Positions 43,912-53,269 of a stretch of 64,000 nucleotides of DNA are shown here, piece after piece. The stretch's first letter is position 1, and the number at the start of each line of letters is the position of its first letter. A program made the translations under genes and the position numbers. The DNA is from Asterias rubens (taxonomy: Eukaryota > Echinodermata > Asteroidea > Forcipulatida > Asteriidae): the NCBI RefSeq assembly GCF_902459465.1, contig NC_047066.1:13581047-13645046 (forward strand), written 5' to 3'. The notes under the pieces are model-generated. The model searched no databases. It had not been told where the DNA came from and was given only the letters and a program-made list of their open reading frames with translations.

Positions 43912-45250
43912 TCCTGAAGACGGTCAGAGCATACTGATTGAAACATTGAGTCGTTTGCCAACAGTTCATTTAGAACCAAAACTACTCCAAAGAGATATTC
44001 ACATGGTGTTACCACAAACCTCTCTTATTTATACTTCCACAATGCAAAGATTCAAAAACTATATTCCTGAAGACAATCAGAGCATACTGATCAAAAAACG
44101 TTGAGTCATAAACCACCTGTTCAGAACCAACAATACTCAAAAATATTCAAATGGTGTTTCCACAAACCTCACTTTACTTCCACAATGTGCAAAGATTCAA
44201 AAACTATTGTTCTAAATGCGATCAGAGCATACTGATCGAAAACGTTGAAACGTTAACCACCTGTTCAAAACCAACACTAGTCAAAAGGGATATTCAAATG
44301 GTGTTACCGCAAACCTCGCTTAGTTATACTCCCACAATGCAAAGTTTCAAAAACCATTACCCTGAAGACGATCAGAGCATACTGATTGAAACGTTGAAAC
44401 GTTAACCACCTGTTCAAAACCAACACTAGTCAAAAGGGATATTCAAATGGTGTTACCGCATACCTCGCTTAGTTATACTTCCACTATGCAAAGTTTCAAA
44501 ACCTATATTCCTGAAGACAATCAGAGCATACTGATTGAAACGTTGAGTCGTTACCCACCGGCTCTTTTCAGAACAAACACTACTCAAAAAAAGGATCATC
44601 ACATGGTGATACAGCAAACCTCTCTTAGTTATACTTCCACCAAGCAAAGTTACCCACCGGTTCTTTTCAGAACCTACAGTACTCAAAAGAGATATTCACA
44701 TAAGTAGGATTTGAAACTTTGCATGGTGGAAGTAAGATATAGAAAAGTTTGCGGTAACACCATGTAATAACTATCTCTAAATGAGTTGGGGTGGTTCTGA
44801 AAAGAACCGTTGGATTAACTCGACGTTTCGATCAGTATGCTCTGATCGTCTTCTGGAGAATGCTGGACTCTGATGCTGCATGCTGCTTAAGTACTGGGCG
44901 GCGGATCAGCGGTGATGCATGAAGGCGGGAAATAGAGGTGGGAAGTGAACTCGATGATGCGTGGTGAAACCTGTTGTGGAGCCTTGGGTGGTGTGTGGGG
45001 GGTGTGTGCTCACTGAACCGTGTCAGTAGAAACAAGCACAGGGGATAGTGAGGGTGTTACTGCCAACCTGTTTAAGTTATACTTCCACCATGCAAAGTTT
45101 CCAAAACTATATTCCTGAAGACTATCAGAGCATACTGTTCAAAGCGTTGAGTCATAAACCACCTGTTCAGAACCAACAATACTCAAAAATATTCAAATGG
45201 TGCTACCGCAAACCCCGCTTAGTTATGCTTCCACCATGCACAGTTTCAAA
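43912..45250. repeat. tandem and inverted copies of a ~150-bp fold-back arm
   Basis: AGACRATCAGAGCATACTGA recurs at about 43918, 44073, 44218, 44367, 44517 and 45121, with GGTGTTACCGCAAACCTC between. An inverted copy lies at 44715-44860. These are the arms of the fold-back element seen at 1820-2090. Frames through it are by-products of the repeat. Confidence 0.75.
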
Positions 45251-45259
45251 AACTATTAT

Positions 45260-45408
45260 CCTGATAAGGTGCTTAATAATTGGATCTCAGAGTTCATCAC
45301 TGCAATAACTCATCCTCCTGAAAGTTTGTATATACTCAGCGCCTTGAGTACCTTGTTTGGTAGATACGTGCGCTATATAAGACTTCGTTATTTTTATTAT
45401 TATTAATT
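45260..45408 (+). mobile_element. SINE 3' part
   Basis: GTATATACTCAGCGCCTTGA, GTAGATACGTGCGCTATATA and a TTATTTTTATTATTATTAA tail equal the end of the full SINE at 50189-50553. Confidence 0.65.
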
Positions 45409-45730
45409 CAAACTCTGGTGTTTCTGATCAGCAGAGTGGGGGTTCGAATTTCCAGCCCTGACACTTGTGTCCTTTTAAAAGCAAGACACTTAACCTTTGC
45501 TTCGTACTTCGGATGGGACGTAGAGCCGTTGGCCCCATGTGTTGTGTAAATGCATGTAAAAGAACCCAGTGCATTTATCGAAAAAGAGAAGGGGTTCGCC
45601 CCGGTGTTCCTGGCTGACTTGGCTGCATATTGTGCCACAGCACCTTGTAAATCATTACATGGGCCTGTAAATCATTACATGGTGCTAAGGATTACGTCTC
45701 ATAATTCAAACTTCGTCCCACTCCTTGCAG
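45405..45730 (+). mobile_element. tRNA-headed SINE
   Basis: CTCTGGTGTTTCTGATCAGC, a B-box-like GGGGGTTCGAATTTCC, AGCAAGACACTTAACC and CTTCGGATGGGACGTAGAGC. Same family as 50189-50553. Lies about 100 bases from exon 5 of the TIR-HEAT gene. Confidence 0.7.
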
Positions 45731-45834
45731 TAAAAATACCTGGCACTTTGTATCCTTTTGCAAAAGGTGTGTTATAAACACAGTTATTATAATGATTAAA
45801 ATCATATCCCTTCCTCAAAAAAGGCCTCTCATAC

Positions 45835-45997
45835 CTTAGGGGTGTCCTCATCTTCGTCCTGCTCCTCCTGCTGGTCCTGTTCCTTGGTTACCTGCTCCAG
45901 GGTGGACGAGATTGACGACAGCAGCGTTGCGAAATTTGTCTTTCGCTGCTCTTCAGTCTCAAAGAACATCCAGTTGATCTTAGCTAAGATCAATTTC
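45835..45997 (-). CDS. TIR-HEAT protein, coding exon 5
   Basis: Minus-strand acceptor CATCATTTTTTCAG; donor CCTAAG|GTATGAG. Completes the Met split with exon 4 and codes residues 114-168: KLILAKINWMFFETEEQRKT (end of the TIR fold; INW resembles the IKW of SARM1-like TIRs) and LLSSISSTLEQVTKEQDQQE, ending in an acidic EEQDEDEDTPK linker. Phase 2 in, 0 out. Confidence 0.9.
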
Positions 45998-46220
45998 CTG
46001 AAAAAATGATGCGGTATAGTTTTTCTTTTTATTTTGTATTTTTTTGTATGCAAGTTCGCTATATACAAGAAGACAAAGTTATTAAATGTGAATAATAACT
46101 CAGGGCAGCTGAAAGTAGGAATTGATTAAAAAAATACTATTTATTTTTGTTTGTGTGCAAAATTTCTATACAAGAAGAAAATTATAAATTGATAATAATA
46201 ACGTAGAGGAGCTGAAGGTA

Positions 46221-46460
46221 GACATTGATATTCGTCTTTAAAAACACTGGACACCTTTGGCAATTGTCAAAATATTGGTCGTGGAAGTTTGGAGATAATC
46301 AATATTGGAAGAAAAAACACCCTTGTCACACGAAGTTGTGTGCTTTCAGATGCTTGGTTCGAGACTTCAAAATCTAAATCTGAGGTCTTGAAATCAAGTT
46401 CAAATATTTTAGAGGAAAATTACTTCTTTCTCGAAAAGGAGGAGGACCCTTTTTTTCAAA
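46221..46460. repeat. MITE family A, truncated
   Basis: TTTAAAAACACTGGACACCT at one end, then ACACGAAGTTGTGTGCTTTC and GAGGTCTTGAAATCAAG. The right half is missing. Confidence 0.6.
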
Positions 46461-46929
46461 ATGGCTGCTGACACATTTCTTAAGACAACCAGCTGGGTTC
46501 CTTTTTTCAAAATGTATTTTTTCCTCTGATCGGGGAGATCGTTTAAAATATATCCTTTTTCTGTATAAATAAAAAATAACAAATTTTTTTAAAAGGAGGC
46601 AGCCTCTAAAAAGCAAGCGGGCGGGATGTAATTAAGTTTTATTTGGGGGCCTTTTAATTTTGTTGCCAGACCAAGTAAACAGATTCCCTAAGTTTCATGA
46701 GTTTTTCACATAAGTTTTGCATTCTATTCTATTTTACACTTCCATAACAGATTAGATGCCATATAGTATAAACATTCATCCAGAATTACATTTCTGAGAT
46801 ATCGCCAAAATTCTACAGCAGTTATGTCCACGCATGAAAAAATACATTATGGAGTAGATAATCTAAAAAAAACAATCTGACAGTCCGATTCTCAGATTAA
46901 AATTCTGAATTGTTGAAACTTCCCATTAA

Positions 46930-47380
46930 GCAGTTCTTTGAAGCGAATCCCTGGTACAATTGTTGTTTTGTATTGTTTGTGGTGTGTTCTCAGTGTAGAC
47001 ATGGTAACGGTGATAAACATTGAACTACCCTGAATATTCTGACAATTAATCCCAAGCTGAAAGCTACAAAATATTTTAATTCTCCCAGGGTGAGGCCTTA
47101 GTGGTAAAATACTCTTTGAAGCAAATCCTGGCGTATTTTATGACGTAGGTTGTCTGTTCTTGGTGTAGTCATGGTAACAATGATAAACGCTGAATTACCC
47201 TGAATATTCTGACAACTAATCCAAAGGCGACAGCTACAAAACATTTTAATTCTCCCAGGGGTTGGCCTTAGATATAAATGAAGCAATTCCTGATGTATGT
47301 TTGGTTGTCTGTTCTTGTTGTAGTCATGGTAACGATGATACACGTTGAATTACCCAAAAAAAATTCTGACAATGAATCTA
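46930..47380. repeat. three imperfect tandem copies, ~160 bp each
   Basis: CATGGTAACRRTGATAMACRYTGAA recurs at about 46998, 47167 and 47323, with TTTTAATTCTCCCAGGG between the copies. In an intron of the TIR-HEAT gene. Confidence 0.65.
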
Positions 47381-47452
47381 ACTAGTACAAATGTATACAA
47401 GGGTAGTTGTTGCTACGAAAGCTCATGCAGTTTTTATACAACTAGTTAGTCT

Positions 47453-47846
47453 TTAAAGGGACAATTTAACTTGGATCGGGCCAGTTGGTCTTAGTAATAA
47501 TTTTTTGTAAGATGCATATGGTTTGGAAGATGATATAAAGGTAGAATATATTGATCCACACAAACATGCCTCAAAATAGCGTGGTTTTCCTTTTACTTTG
47601 AGAACTAATACGGTCGGCCATTTTATAAAGTCAAAGTTTTGACTCAATAAAACGGCTGACCATGATAGTACACGACGTATGAAGGAAAACCTTGCAATTT
47701 CAAGGCATGTTTGTGTGGGTTAATCATTATAGGCCTACTCGACTTTTTAAATATCTTTCTAACTAACCATATGCATTGTTAAACAAACGGTTACAAATGC
47801 TTTTCATGGACCAACTCGCCCGATCCAAGGCAACGTGTCCCTTTAA
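47453..47846. repeat. MITE next to TIR-HEAT exon 4
   Basis: AAAGGGACAATTTAACTTGG plus ATCGGGCCAGTTGGTC at the left is mirrored by GACCAACTCGCCCGATCC and AACGTGTCCCTTTAAG at the right. Ends 16 bases from the exon 4 donor. Confidence 0.75.
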
Positions 47847-47862
47847 GTTTTTGTTTACATAC

Positions 47863-48008
47863 ATAGAGAAGGAGAGGGTACGTTCCAGCTCAACGAAGGT
47901 CTGTTTCGTCACCGGGAAGATGGGAGTATCTGATATATAGGCCAGCGATACCTCGTCCTCGCAGCGTCTGTCCTGGGTGGAGCTGGTGCTCATTACAATC
48001 ACCACGAC
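47863..48008 (-). CDS. TIR-HEAT protein, coding exon 4 (TIR core)
   Basis: Minus-strand acceptor CTATGGTTCCAG; donor TCTAT|GTATGTA. Codes residues 66-113: VVVIVMSTSSTQDRRCEDEV, SLAYISDTPIFPVTKQTFVE and LERTLSFS. The run hydrophobic strand, small residues, C-x-D-E-V-x-x-A, then PIFPV is typical of TIR domains. E84 aligns with the catalytic glutamate of NAD-cleaving TIRs such as SARM1. Phase 0 in, 2 out. Confidence 0.92.
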
Positions 48009-48592
48009 CTGGAACCATAGAGAACAAAAACCAATCCAAAATTTGTTCTTAATGGGTTACCAATATCAATGATGAATGCAAATGCGTTCGTTTAAAAGCA
48101 TTTCGTTCCAAAGAAAATTTTAAATTAAGAGAGAAACTGAAAACTAACAGCTCGAAGCACGTGCAAACAGTACCATTTGCTCAGTTGTGTGCACCTGTTG
48201 TGTCAACACTTTAACATTTTGTATACAAGTCTAAACTAAGGTGTTTTTTTTGCTGGCAGTTATTTTTCGTCTAGGATAGGTTGCATGAGCAGCTTGAGCA
48301 TACAATGTGTGTTTGCGTAGCTACTTGACCAATATTGCTTTGCAGTATGAGAAATATTAAACATACACACTGTATAATGTTCCAGCTACATTGTGTTTTT
48401 GTTGGTTATTTTGATGTGTCATGGTCTGATGCACCTGATATGGGTTCTGGTGTTCTTATCATCAGACTTTTTCTATAAAGCGCTTGGTGCTCTTATCCTC
48501 TCAGCCACGACAACACACAAGTCATAGTAAGAAATAATATATTTGATTTATATAGCGCCTAATATAATGTTATCTCTATAAGGCACTTTAAT

Positions 48593-49384
48593 AATAATAA
48601 TAATAATAATAATAAGACTTGTAATGCGCACATATCCACCCTGCTGGGTGTTCAAGGCGCAGTAAAACCAAAAACAAAACAAAAACAAAACATAACACAA
48701 AGAAAAACAGACACAACAAAATTAGTCATTGAAAACCTGTGACATAAGATAAGTTTTGAGAAGAGACTTGAATTTTGCAGTACAAAGACAAGATCGAAGA
48801 TTAAGTGGTAGAGAGTTCCAGATGCCTGGCGCGGCTGAAGAAAAAGACCTGTCACCCCATGAGTGTCGAGACTTGGGTTCAATGAGGAGAAGCATAGAAC
48901 TTGATCGAAGATTCCTTGATGGAGTGTAAACTTGAAGCAGTTCAGAAATATATTGGGGAGCCTTGCCATTAAGAGCTTTGTGGACAATGAGCATCAGCTT
49001 GAAGATGATTCGTTGAGAGATAGGGAGCCAGTGTAGTTGTTTCAGAATGGGGGTGATAGAACACGATTTTCTAGACAGTGTCACAATGCGGGCAGCAGTA
49101 TTTTGGAGCCGTTGAAGTCTGGAAATCTGGTTGTTAGGAAGACTGTAGAGAAGAGCATTGCCGTTGTCAAGACGAGAAGTAACAAATGCGTGAATGACCT
49201 TTTCAGTGGCACTTTTGCCCAAGTACTTGCGAATCTTACCTATATTCCTGATGTGATATGATGATAAACGAACAATGTTGTTGATGTGTGGCTGAAGTGT
49301 CATTGATGAATCAAAAATAACCCCTAAGTTCCGAGCTTTCAGCGAGGGAGCTATCCGAGCATCACCGATGGAGATGTATGGCAC
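48593..49384 (-). mobile_element. 5'-truncated CR1/L2-type LINE (RT C-terminus)
   Basis: The minus-strand frame 48722-49384 reads LGVIFDSSMTLQPHINNIVR, RLDNGNALLYSLPNNQISRL, LHWLPISQRIIFKLMLIVHK and YTPSRNLRSS, ending FKSLLKTYLMSQVF. This is the thumb and tail of a CR1/L2 reverse transcriptase. The 3' end carries the CACCCTGCTGGGTGTTCAAG tail and an (AAT)n run at 48590-48615. Inserted in intron 3 of the TIR-HEAT gene, same orientation. Confidence 0.88.
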
Positions 49385-49547
49385 TGAAACCTTAGTTAAC
49401 TGTTGACTTTACAAATTACTCAAATAGAACGCGTGTAACTATGTACAATTGACTGAACACAAGCAAGGTAATTAATGCTGTATAGTAAAAAGGTTGGTTT
49501 TCAGGGCACTTTTGTACGAAACATTACTCAGAACTCTTTTGACTTAC

Positions 49548-49621
49548 CTTAGAATCGATCAAACCCTTTCCATGTGTTGTCTCCCCATCCCATACAGACA
49601 GACCGTTAGATTTCAGTAATT
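49548..49621 (-). CDS. TIR-HEAT protein, coding exon 3
   Basis: Minus-strand acceptor TTCTTTCAATCCAG; donor TCTAAG|GTAAGTC. Codes residues 41-65, LLKSNGLSVWDGETTHGKGL then IDSK: the TIR box after helix A (GL-VW-D-----GK). Phase 1 in, 0 out. The segment between this and exon 4 is shorter than in typical TIRs. Confidence 0.88.
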
Positions 49622-49722
49622 CTGGATTGAAAGAAAATTGGTTTGCAATGATAAGATAATATAAGATAAGATAAGAACTTTATTATCCCACACTGGGGAA
49701 ATTAAAAAGCCTAAGAGAAGAG

Positions 49723-50083
49723 TTTAAAGACACTGGACACCTTTGGTAATTTTCAAAGAACAGTCTTCTCACTTGGTGTATCTCAACATATGGCTAAAAT
49801 TGGAGCTCAAATGGTCATTGAAGTTATGAGAGAATACTGGAAGAAACACGCACTTGTAGCACAAGTTGTGCCTCAAAATAGAGACCTCAAAATCTTATTC
49901 TGAAGTCTCGAAATCAAACTAAAATATTTAATGGGAAATCACTTCTTTGTCAAAAACTACGTTGCTTCAGAGGGAGCCGTTTCTCACAATGTTTTATACT
50001 ATCAACAGCTCTCCAATGCTCGTTACCAAGTAAGTTTTTATGCTTACATGTATTTTGAGTAATTACCAATCCAGTGCCTTTAA
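49723..50083. repeat. MITE family A copy
   Basis: TTTAAAGACACTGGACACCT to GAGTAATTACCAATCCAGTG plus CCTTTA, with the family landmark TTCAGAGGGAGCCGTTTCTC. Confidence 0.75.
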
Positions 50084-50188
50084 TTCAAGTGATGAACTTT
50101 CTCAACAAAATGCAGAGCTGATACTATGTACCTCACGGAGGCATTTCACGTGGAATTGTCGTGGCCGGGCATTTAAGAGCATCTAATT

Positions 50189-50553
50189 TAAACTCTGGTG
50201 TTTCTGATCAGCAGAGTGTGGGTTCGAATCCCCAGCCAAACCTTGTATAAAGTAAGACACTTAACAATTGCTTCGTCCTTCGGATTGGATGTAAAGCCGT
50301 TGGTCCCATGTGCTGTGCAACGCATGTCAAGGAACCAAGTGCAATTATCAAAAAGAGAAGGGGATCGCCTCGTCGTTTCTGGCTGTGGCTGCTGTATGTG
50401 CCGTAGCACCTTGTAACCCTTATAAGGTGCTACATAATTGGGTCTCGGAATTCATCACTGCAATCTTTCTGAAAATTTGTATATACTCAGCGCCTTAAGT
50501 ACCTCGTTTGGTAGATACGTGCGCTATATAATACTTTGCGTTTATTATTTTTA
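50189..50553 (+). mobile_element. tRNA-headed SINE, near full length
   Basis: Head CTCTGGTGTTTCTGATCAGC and B box GTGGGTTCGAATCCCC; core CTTCGTCCTTCGGATTGGAT and AAAGCCGTTGGTCCCATGTG; LINE-like 3' tail GTAGATACGTGCGCTATATA with TTATTATTTTTATTAA. The head, core and tail order is the usual SINE layout. Confidence 0.78.
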
Positions 50554-50591
50554 TTAATATCGCTTAGGAACTCCTTGCCTACGAAAAATAA

Positions 50592-50799
50592 TTGGTTTGA
50601 ATTTGATTTTGAGACCTCAGAATTAGATTTTGAGGTCTCAAAATCAAGCATCTGAAAGCAGACAACTTGTGCAGCAAGAGCATTTTTTCTTCAACTTTTC
50701 TTCAACTTTGACGACCAATTGAGCTCAAATTTTCACAGGTTTGTTATTTTGTGAGAAGACTGGTCTTTGACAATTACCAATAAGGTCCAGTGTCTTTAA
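50592..50799. repeat. MITE family A, half copy with central palindrome
   Basis: TTTTGAGACCTCAGAATTAG/ATTTTGAGGTCTCAAAATC palindrome, then the right half to AGGTCCAGTGTCTTTAA. Confidence 0.65.
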
Positions 50800-50933
50800 A
50801 ACCATATCTACTTGCTGGGTAGATTATGTTCTTTTGAGAACCTTTCTTGCTATATATTATTCTACTATCAAGGAGTAGATTTTCGACATACATAAGGAAG
50901 ATCCTCAACTTTTTTTGAAATAATTATACATAC

Positions 50934-51039
50934 TCTCAAAAACCTCCATGAATTCTTTATCATCCTGATGATAGATAAAGTACACGTCACTGGAGTACTT
51001 CATGATGCTGTCAACACTCAGTATGGCGTCACCTGCTTG
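50934..51039 (-). CDS. TIR-HEAT protein, coding exon 2 (start of TIR)
   Basis: Codes residues 6-40: QAGDAILSVDSIMKYSSDVY and FIYHQDDKEFMEVFE. DVYFIYHQDD is the TIR box 1 pattern (DVFISY--DD). Donor GAGA|GTATGT at the low end. The in-frame TAG just upstream lies inside the acceptor TCCTAG|CAAGCAG, so the exon cannot extend further. The ATG at 51003 is an alternative start if exon 1 is wrong. Another possible acceptor is seven bases in (GCAAGCAG|GTGAC). Confidence 0.85.
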
Positions 51040-51147
51040 CTAGGACTACAAAAGCTGCTGCAAAAAACAAAACAAAGAGAGGTTTTTGTTACAGACTCTG
51101 GGTTTTCAAATGACAATTTCAGTGACTAATGGAGAAAAATACCAGGG

Positions 51148-51300
51148 CCCCATTTCATGGCTCTGCTCACCACCATATTTTGCGCTTATATCATGTATGT
51201 GATCACCATTTTGCTTGCACGGCAAGCGCAGAACATCTGCACTAGCTGTGTAAGCAAAGAATGCCAAAATTCTCAGCTAATCCATGAACATTTTTTATAT
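51148..51300. repeat. possible MITE remnant
   Basis: GGGCCCCATTTCATGGCTCT resembles the GGGCCCAATTT end of the element at 57216-57400; the other end is not clear. Confidence 0.35.
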
Positions 51301-51385
51301 GGACTGCCATGTTTTCACTTAAGTGATGTTACCAAAATGTAATACTGGCAATATTCTCAGTCGCCACAGTCCTTGAGCAAGCCAC

Positions 51386-51560
51386 ATACAAGTGTAACCA
51401 TGATGCTTTGTCCTTTGGATGGGACGTAAAGCCGTTGGCATTGGTCCTGTTTGTTTTGTAACACACAGAAAAAAAACCCAGAGCGCTCGAAAAGCGCTTG
51501 TAAACAATGTTGCTGCATGTACAGTAAATATTAAAAGGAGTACATAATTCTCATAATTCA
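51386..51560 (+). mobile_element. SINE fragment
   Basis: CTTTGTCCTTTGGATGGGAC and GTAAAGCCGTTGGCATTGGT match the core of the 50189-50553 SINE; head and tail are lost. Confidence 0.6.
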
Positions 51561-52179
51561 AACGCAGTCCCACATTAGACACAGTTACTGGGGCCCTGTA
51601 CACCTGGGTTTTTTTAATTTGCCATTCTCGGTTGTACTAGTACTTGCCAGTATGACAAAGAATGACATGTTTTGAGAAAAGTGGTTCAGCGCCCCAGTAA
51701 CTGGGTATAGTCTAACACAAAATACTGAATGTGGATTTAGAAACAACAGTATTAATCCCTAATGTTAGGCGCTGTATGAATAAATGTTGTGTAATTGTTT
51801 CGTTGTAATGTCATTGAGTAGATAAGAGATAATTTATTTCATCATTTATGATGAGTGCACGTCACCTGCTACAGTGCTAGCTGCAACACTTGGCAGCGCA
51901 CATAAAAAAGTCAAACATGTAAGCAGCTAGCCTTGGCATTTACATCCATGATCCTGACTGAAGGACTACGCCAAGTACCAAGGACAGGTAGAAGAAGTAG
52001 AAGCATAAGATGACTCTACCTCCATGGTAGAAGTGAACAAGTGACAGTCGGACATGGAAATTAACTTCTGAATTATTTTTATAGACTGTACCAACACAGT
52101 GGGAACACACACAGAGATTGACAGAGTAGTAAACATGGTAAAGTCTACTTATAAATAGATTAAAGACAAAATTACTGGT

Positions 52180-52254
52180 AGTTGCGATAACGTAACCCTC
52201 CTGCCAACGGCGGAGCCAGCCTGCCATCGGCAGGAGGGTTACGTTATCGCAACT
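52180..52254. repeat. perfect 26-bp hairpin
   Basis: 52180-52205 and 52229-52254 are exact reverse complements (AGTTGCGATAACGTAACCCT on the left) around 23 bases that contain further CTGCC/GGCAG symmetry. A partial copy is at 2811-2845. Confidence 0.85.
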
Positions 52255-52312
52255 AAGTTACTGGATAACTGTCCGTATCCTGCCACCACCTTTTCAGGAT
52301 ATTTCATTGAGT

Positions 52313-52693
52313 TAAAGCCATTATGAACTTTCGGCACAAAAAAACAAAATAAAAGTTCACAGATGTACAAATAACTTGAAGGGTTTACAGAAGGTAATCT
52401 AATGGTGAAAGACTTCCCTTGAAATATTATTCCATGAAATGCTTTACTTTTCGAGAAAACATTAAAACAATTATCAATTCTCGTTGTCGAGAATTACGGG
52501 TTTATTTTAAACACATGTCCTGACACAGCGAAACGTGTGGAAACAAGGGTGGGTTTTCCCGTTATTTTCTCCCGACTCAGATGACCGATTGAGCCTAAAT
52601 GTTCACAGATTTGTTATTTTATATATAAGTTGGGATACACGAAGTGTGGGCCTTTGGACAACACTGTTTACTGAAAGTGTCCAATGGCTTTAA
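52313..52693. repeat. MITE family B, fuller copy
   Basis: TTAAAGCCATTATGAACTTT at the left and AAGTGTCCAATGGCTTTAA at the right are inverted ends. Interior hairpin TTCTCGTTGTCGAGAA at about 52477. Confidence 0.7.
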
Positions 52694-52951
52694 AGGCAGT
52701 GGACACTATTGGTAACTGTCAAAGACTAGCCTTCACAAGTTGGTGTATCTCAACATATGCATAAAATAACAAACCTGTGAAAATTTAATTTAATAAATAA
52801 TAATATAATACTTCAGAGGGTGCCGTTTCTCACACACAATGTTTTATACCATCAACCTCTCCCCCCCCCCCCCCCCATTACTCATCACCAAGTGAGGTCT
52901 TGTGCTAAAAATTATTTTGAGTAATTACCAATAGTGTCCACTGCCTTTAAC
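52694..52951. repeat. MITE family A, internally deleted, abutting family B
   Basis: AAGGCAGTGGACACTATTGG and CCAATAGTGTCCACTGCCTT ends, with a poly-C run at 52861-52876. It abuts the family B copy through a shared TTTAAAGG junction. Confidence 0.75.
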
Positions 52952-53254
52952 ATATTATTTCACATTGAATGAAAAAGTGTTGTCGTGTGAACCGAAACAT
53001 GCCAGGCTCATGCTGAACTTCCTCTATTGCATGCACCATGGAGGTAGAATTCTACCTCCATGCATGCACACAGACGGACGGGGCTAAGCATGTACCGATA
53101 CCCGTCAATTCCATCCATTATTCCAATCCAACCACACAAATCATGGATTGTGTACCACTATAAATAACACTGACTACTGACTATAGATACTTGACTACCA
53201 TAAAGGTAGAAGTAGTAGTTGGGTTATTTAAGTGACAAAAAACACTTTACTTAC

Positions 53255-53269
53255 TTTTTGACCGACCAT
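53255..53269 (-). CDS. TIR-HEAT protein, candidate coding exon 1 (start codon)
   Basis: Minus strand: AAGAAAGATGGTCGGTCAAA then AA|GTAAGTAAAG, a consensus donor. Codes MVGQK, phase 0, which matches phase 0 of exon 2 at CTAG|CAAGCAG. The short upstream frame beginning near GCAATGATGTTGATGTGATAA would be a small upstream ORF in the leader. Less certain than the other exons because only five codons support it. Confidence 0.5.

Larger units (their letters stand above)
13507..45834 (-). other. intron 5 of the TIR-HEAT gene (32.3 kb), host of the receptor cluster
   Basis: Bounded by a donor at CCTAAG|GTATGAG (45835/45834, minus strand) and an acceptor at TTTTCAG|GCTTGG (13507/13506), phase 0 on both sides. 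The other introns of this gene are 0.8-2.2 kb. It contains every receptor gene in the window, all on the opposite strand. The excess length is explained by the receptor cluster and its mobile elements. Confidence 0.85.

Noticed and set aside
44151..44707. Two repetitive proteins of 84-86 residues
   Set aside because: They are the translation of ~150-bp tandem copies of a fold-back arm.
45550..45777. 75-residue plus-strand protein
   Set aside because: It is the body of a tRNA-headed SINE.
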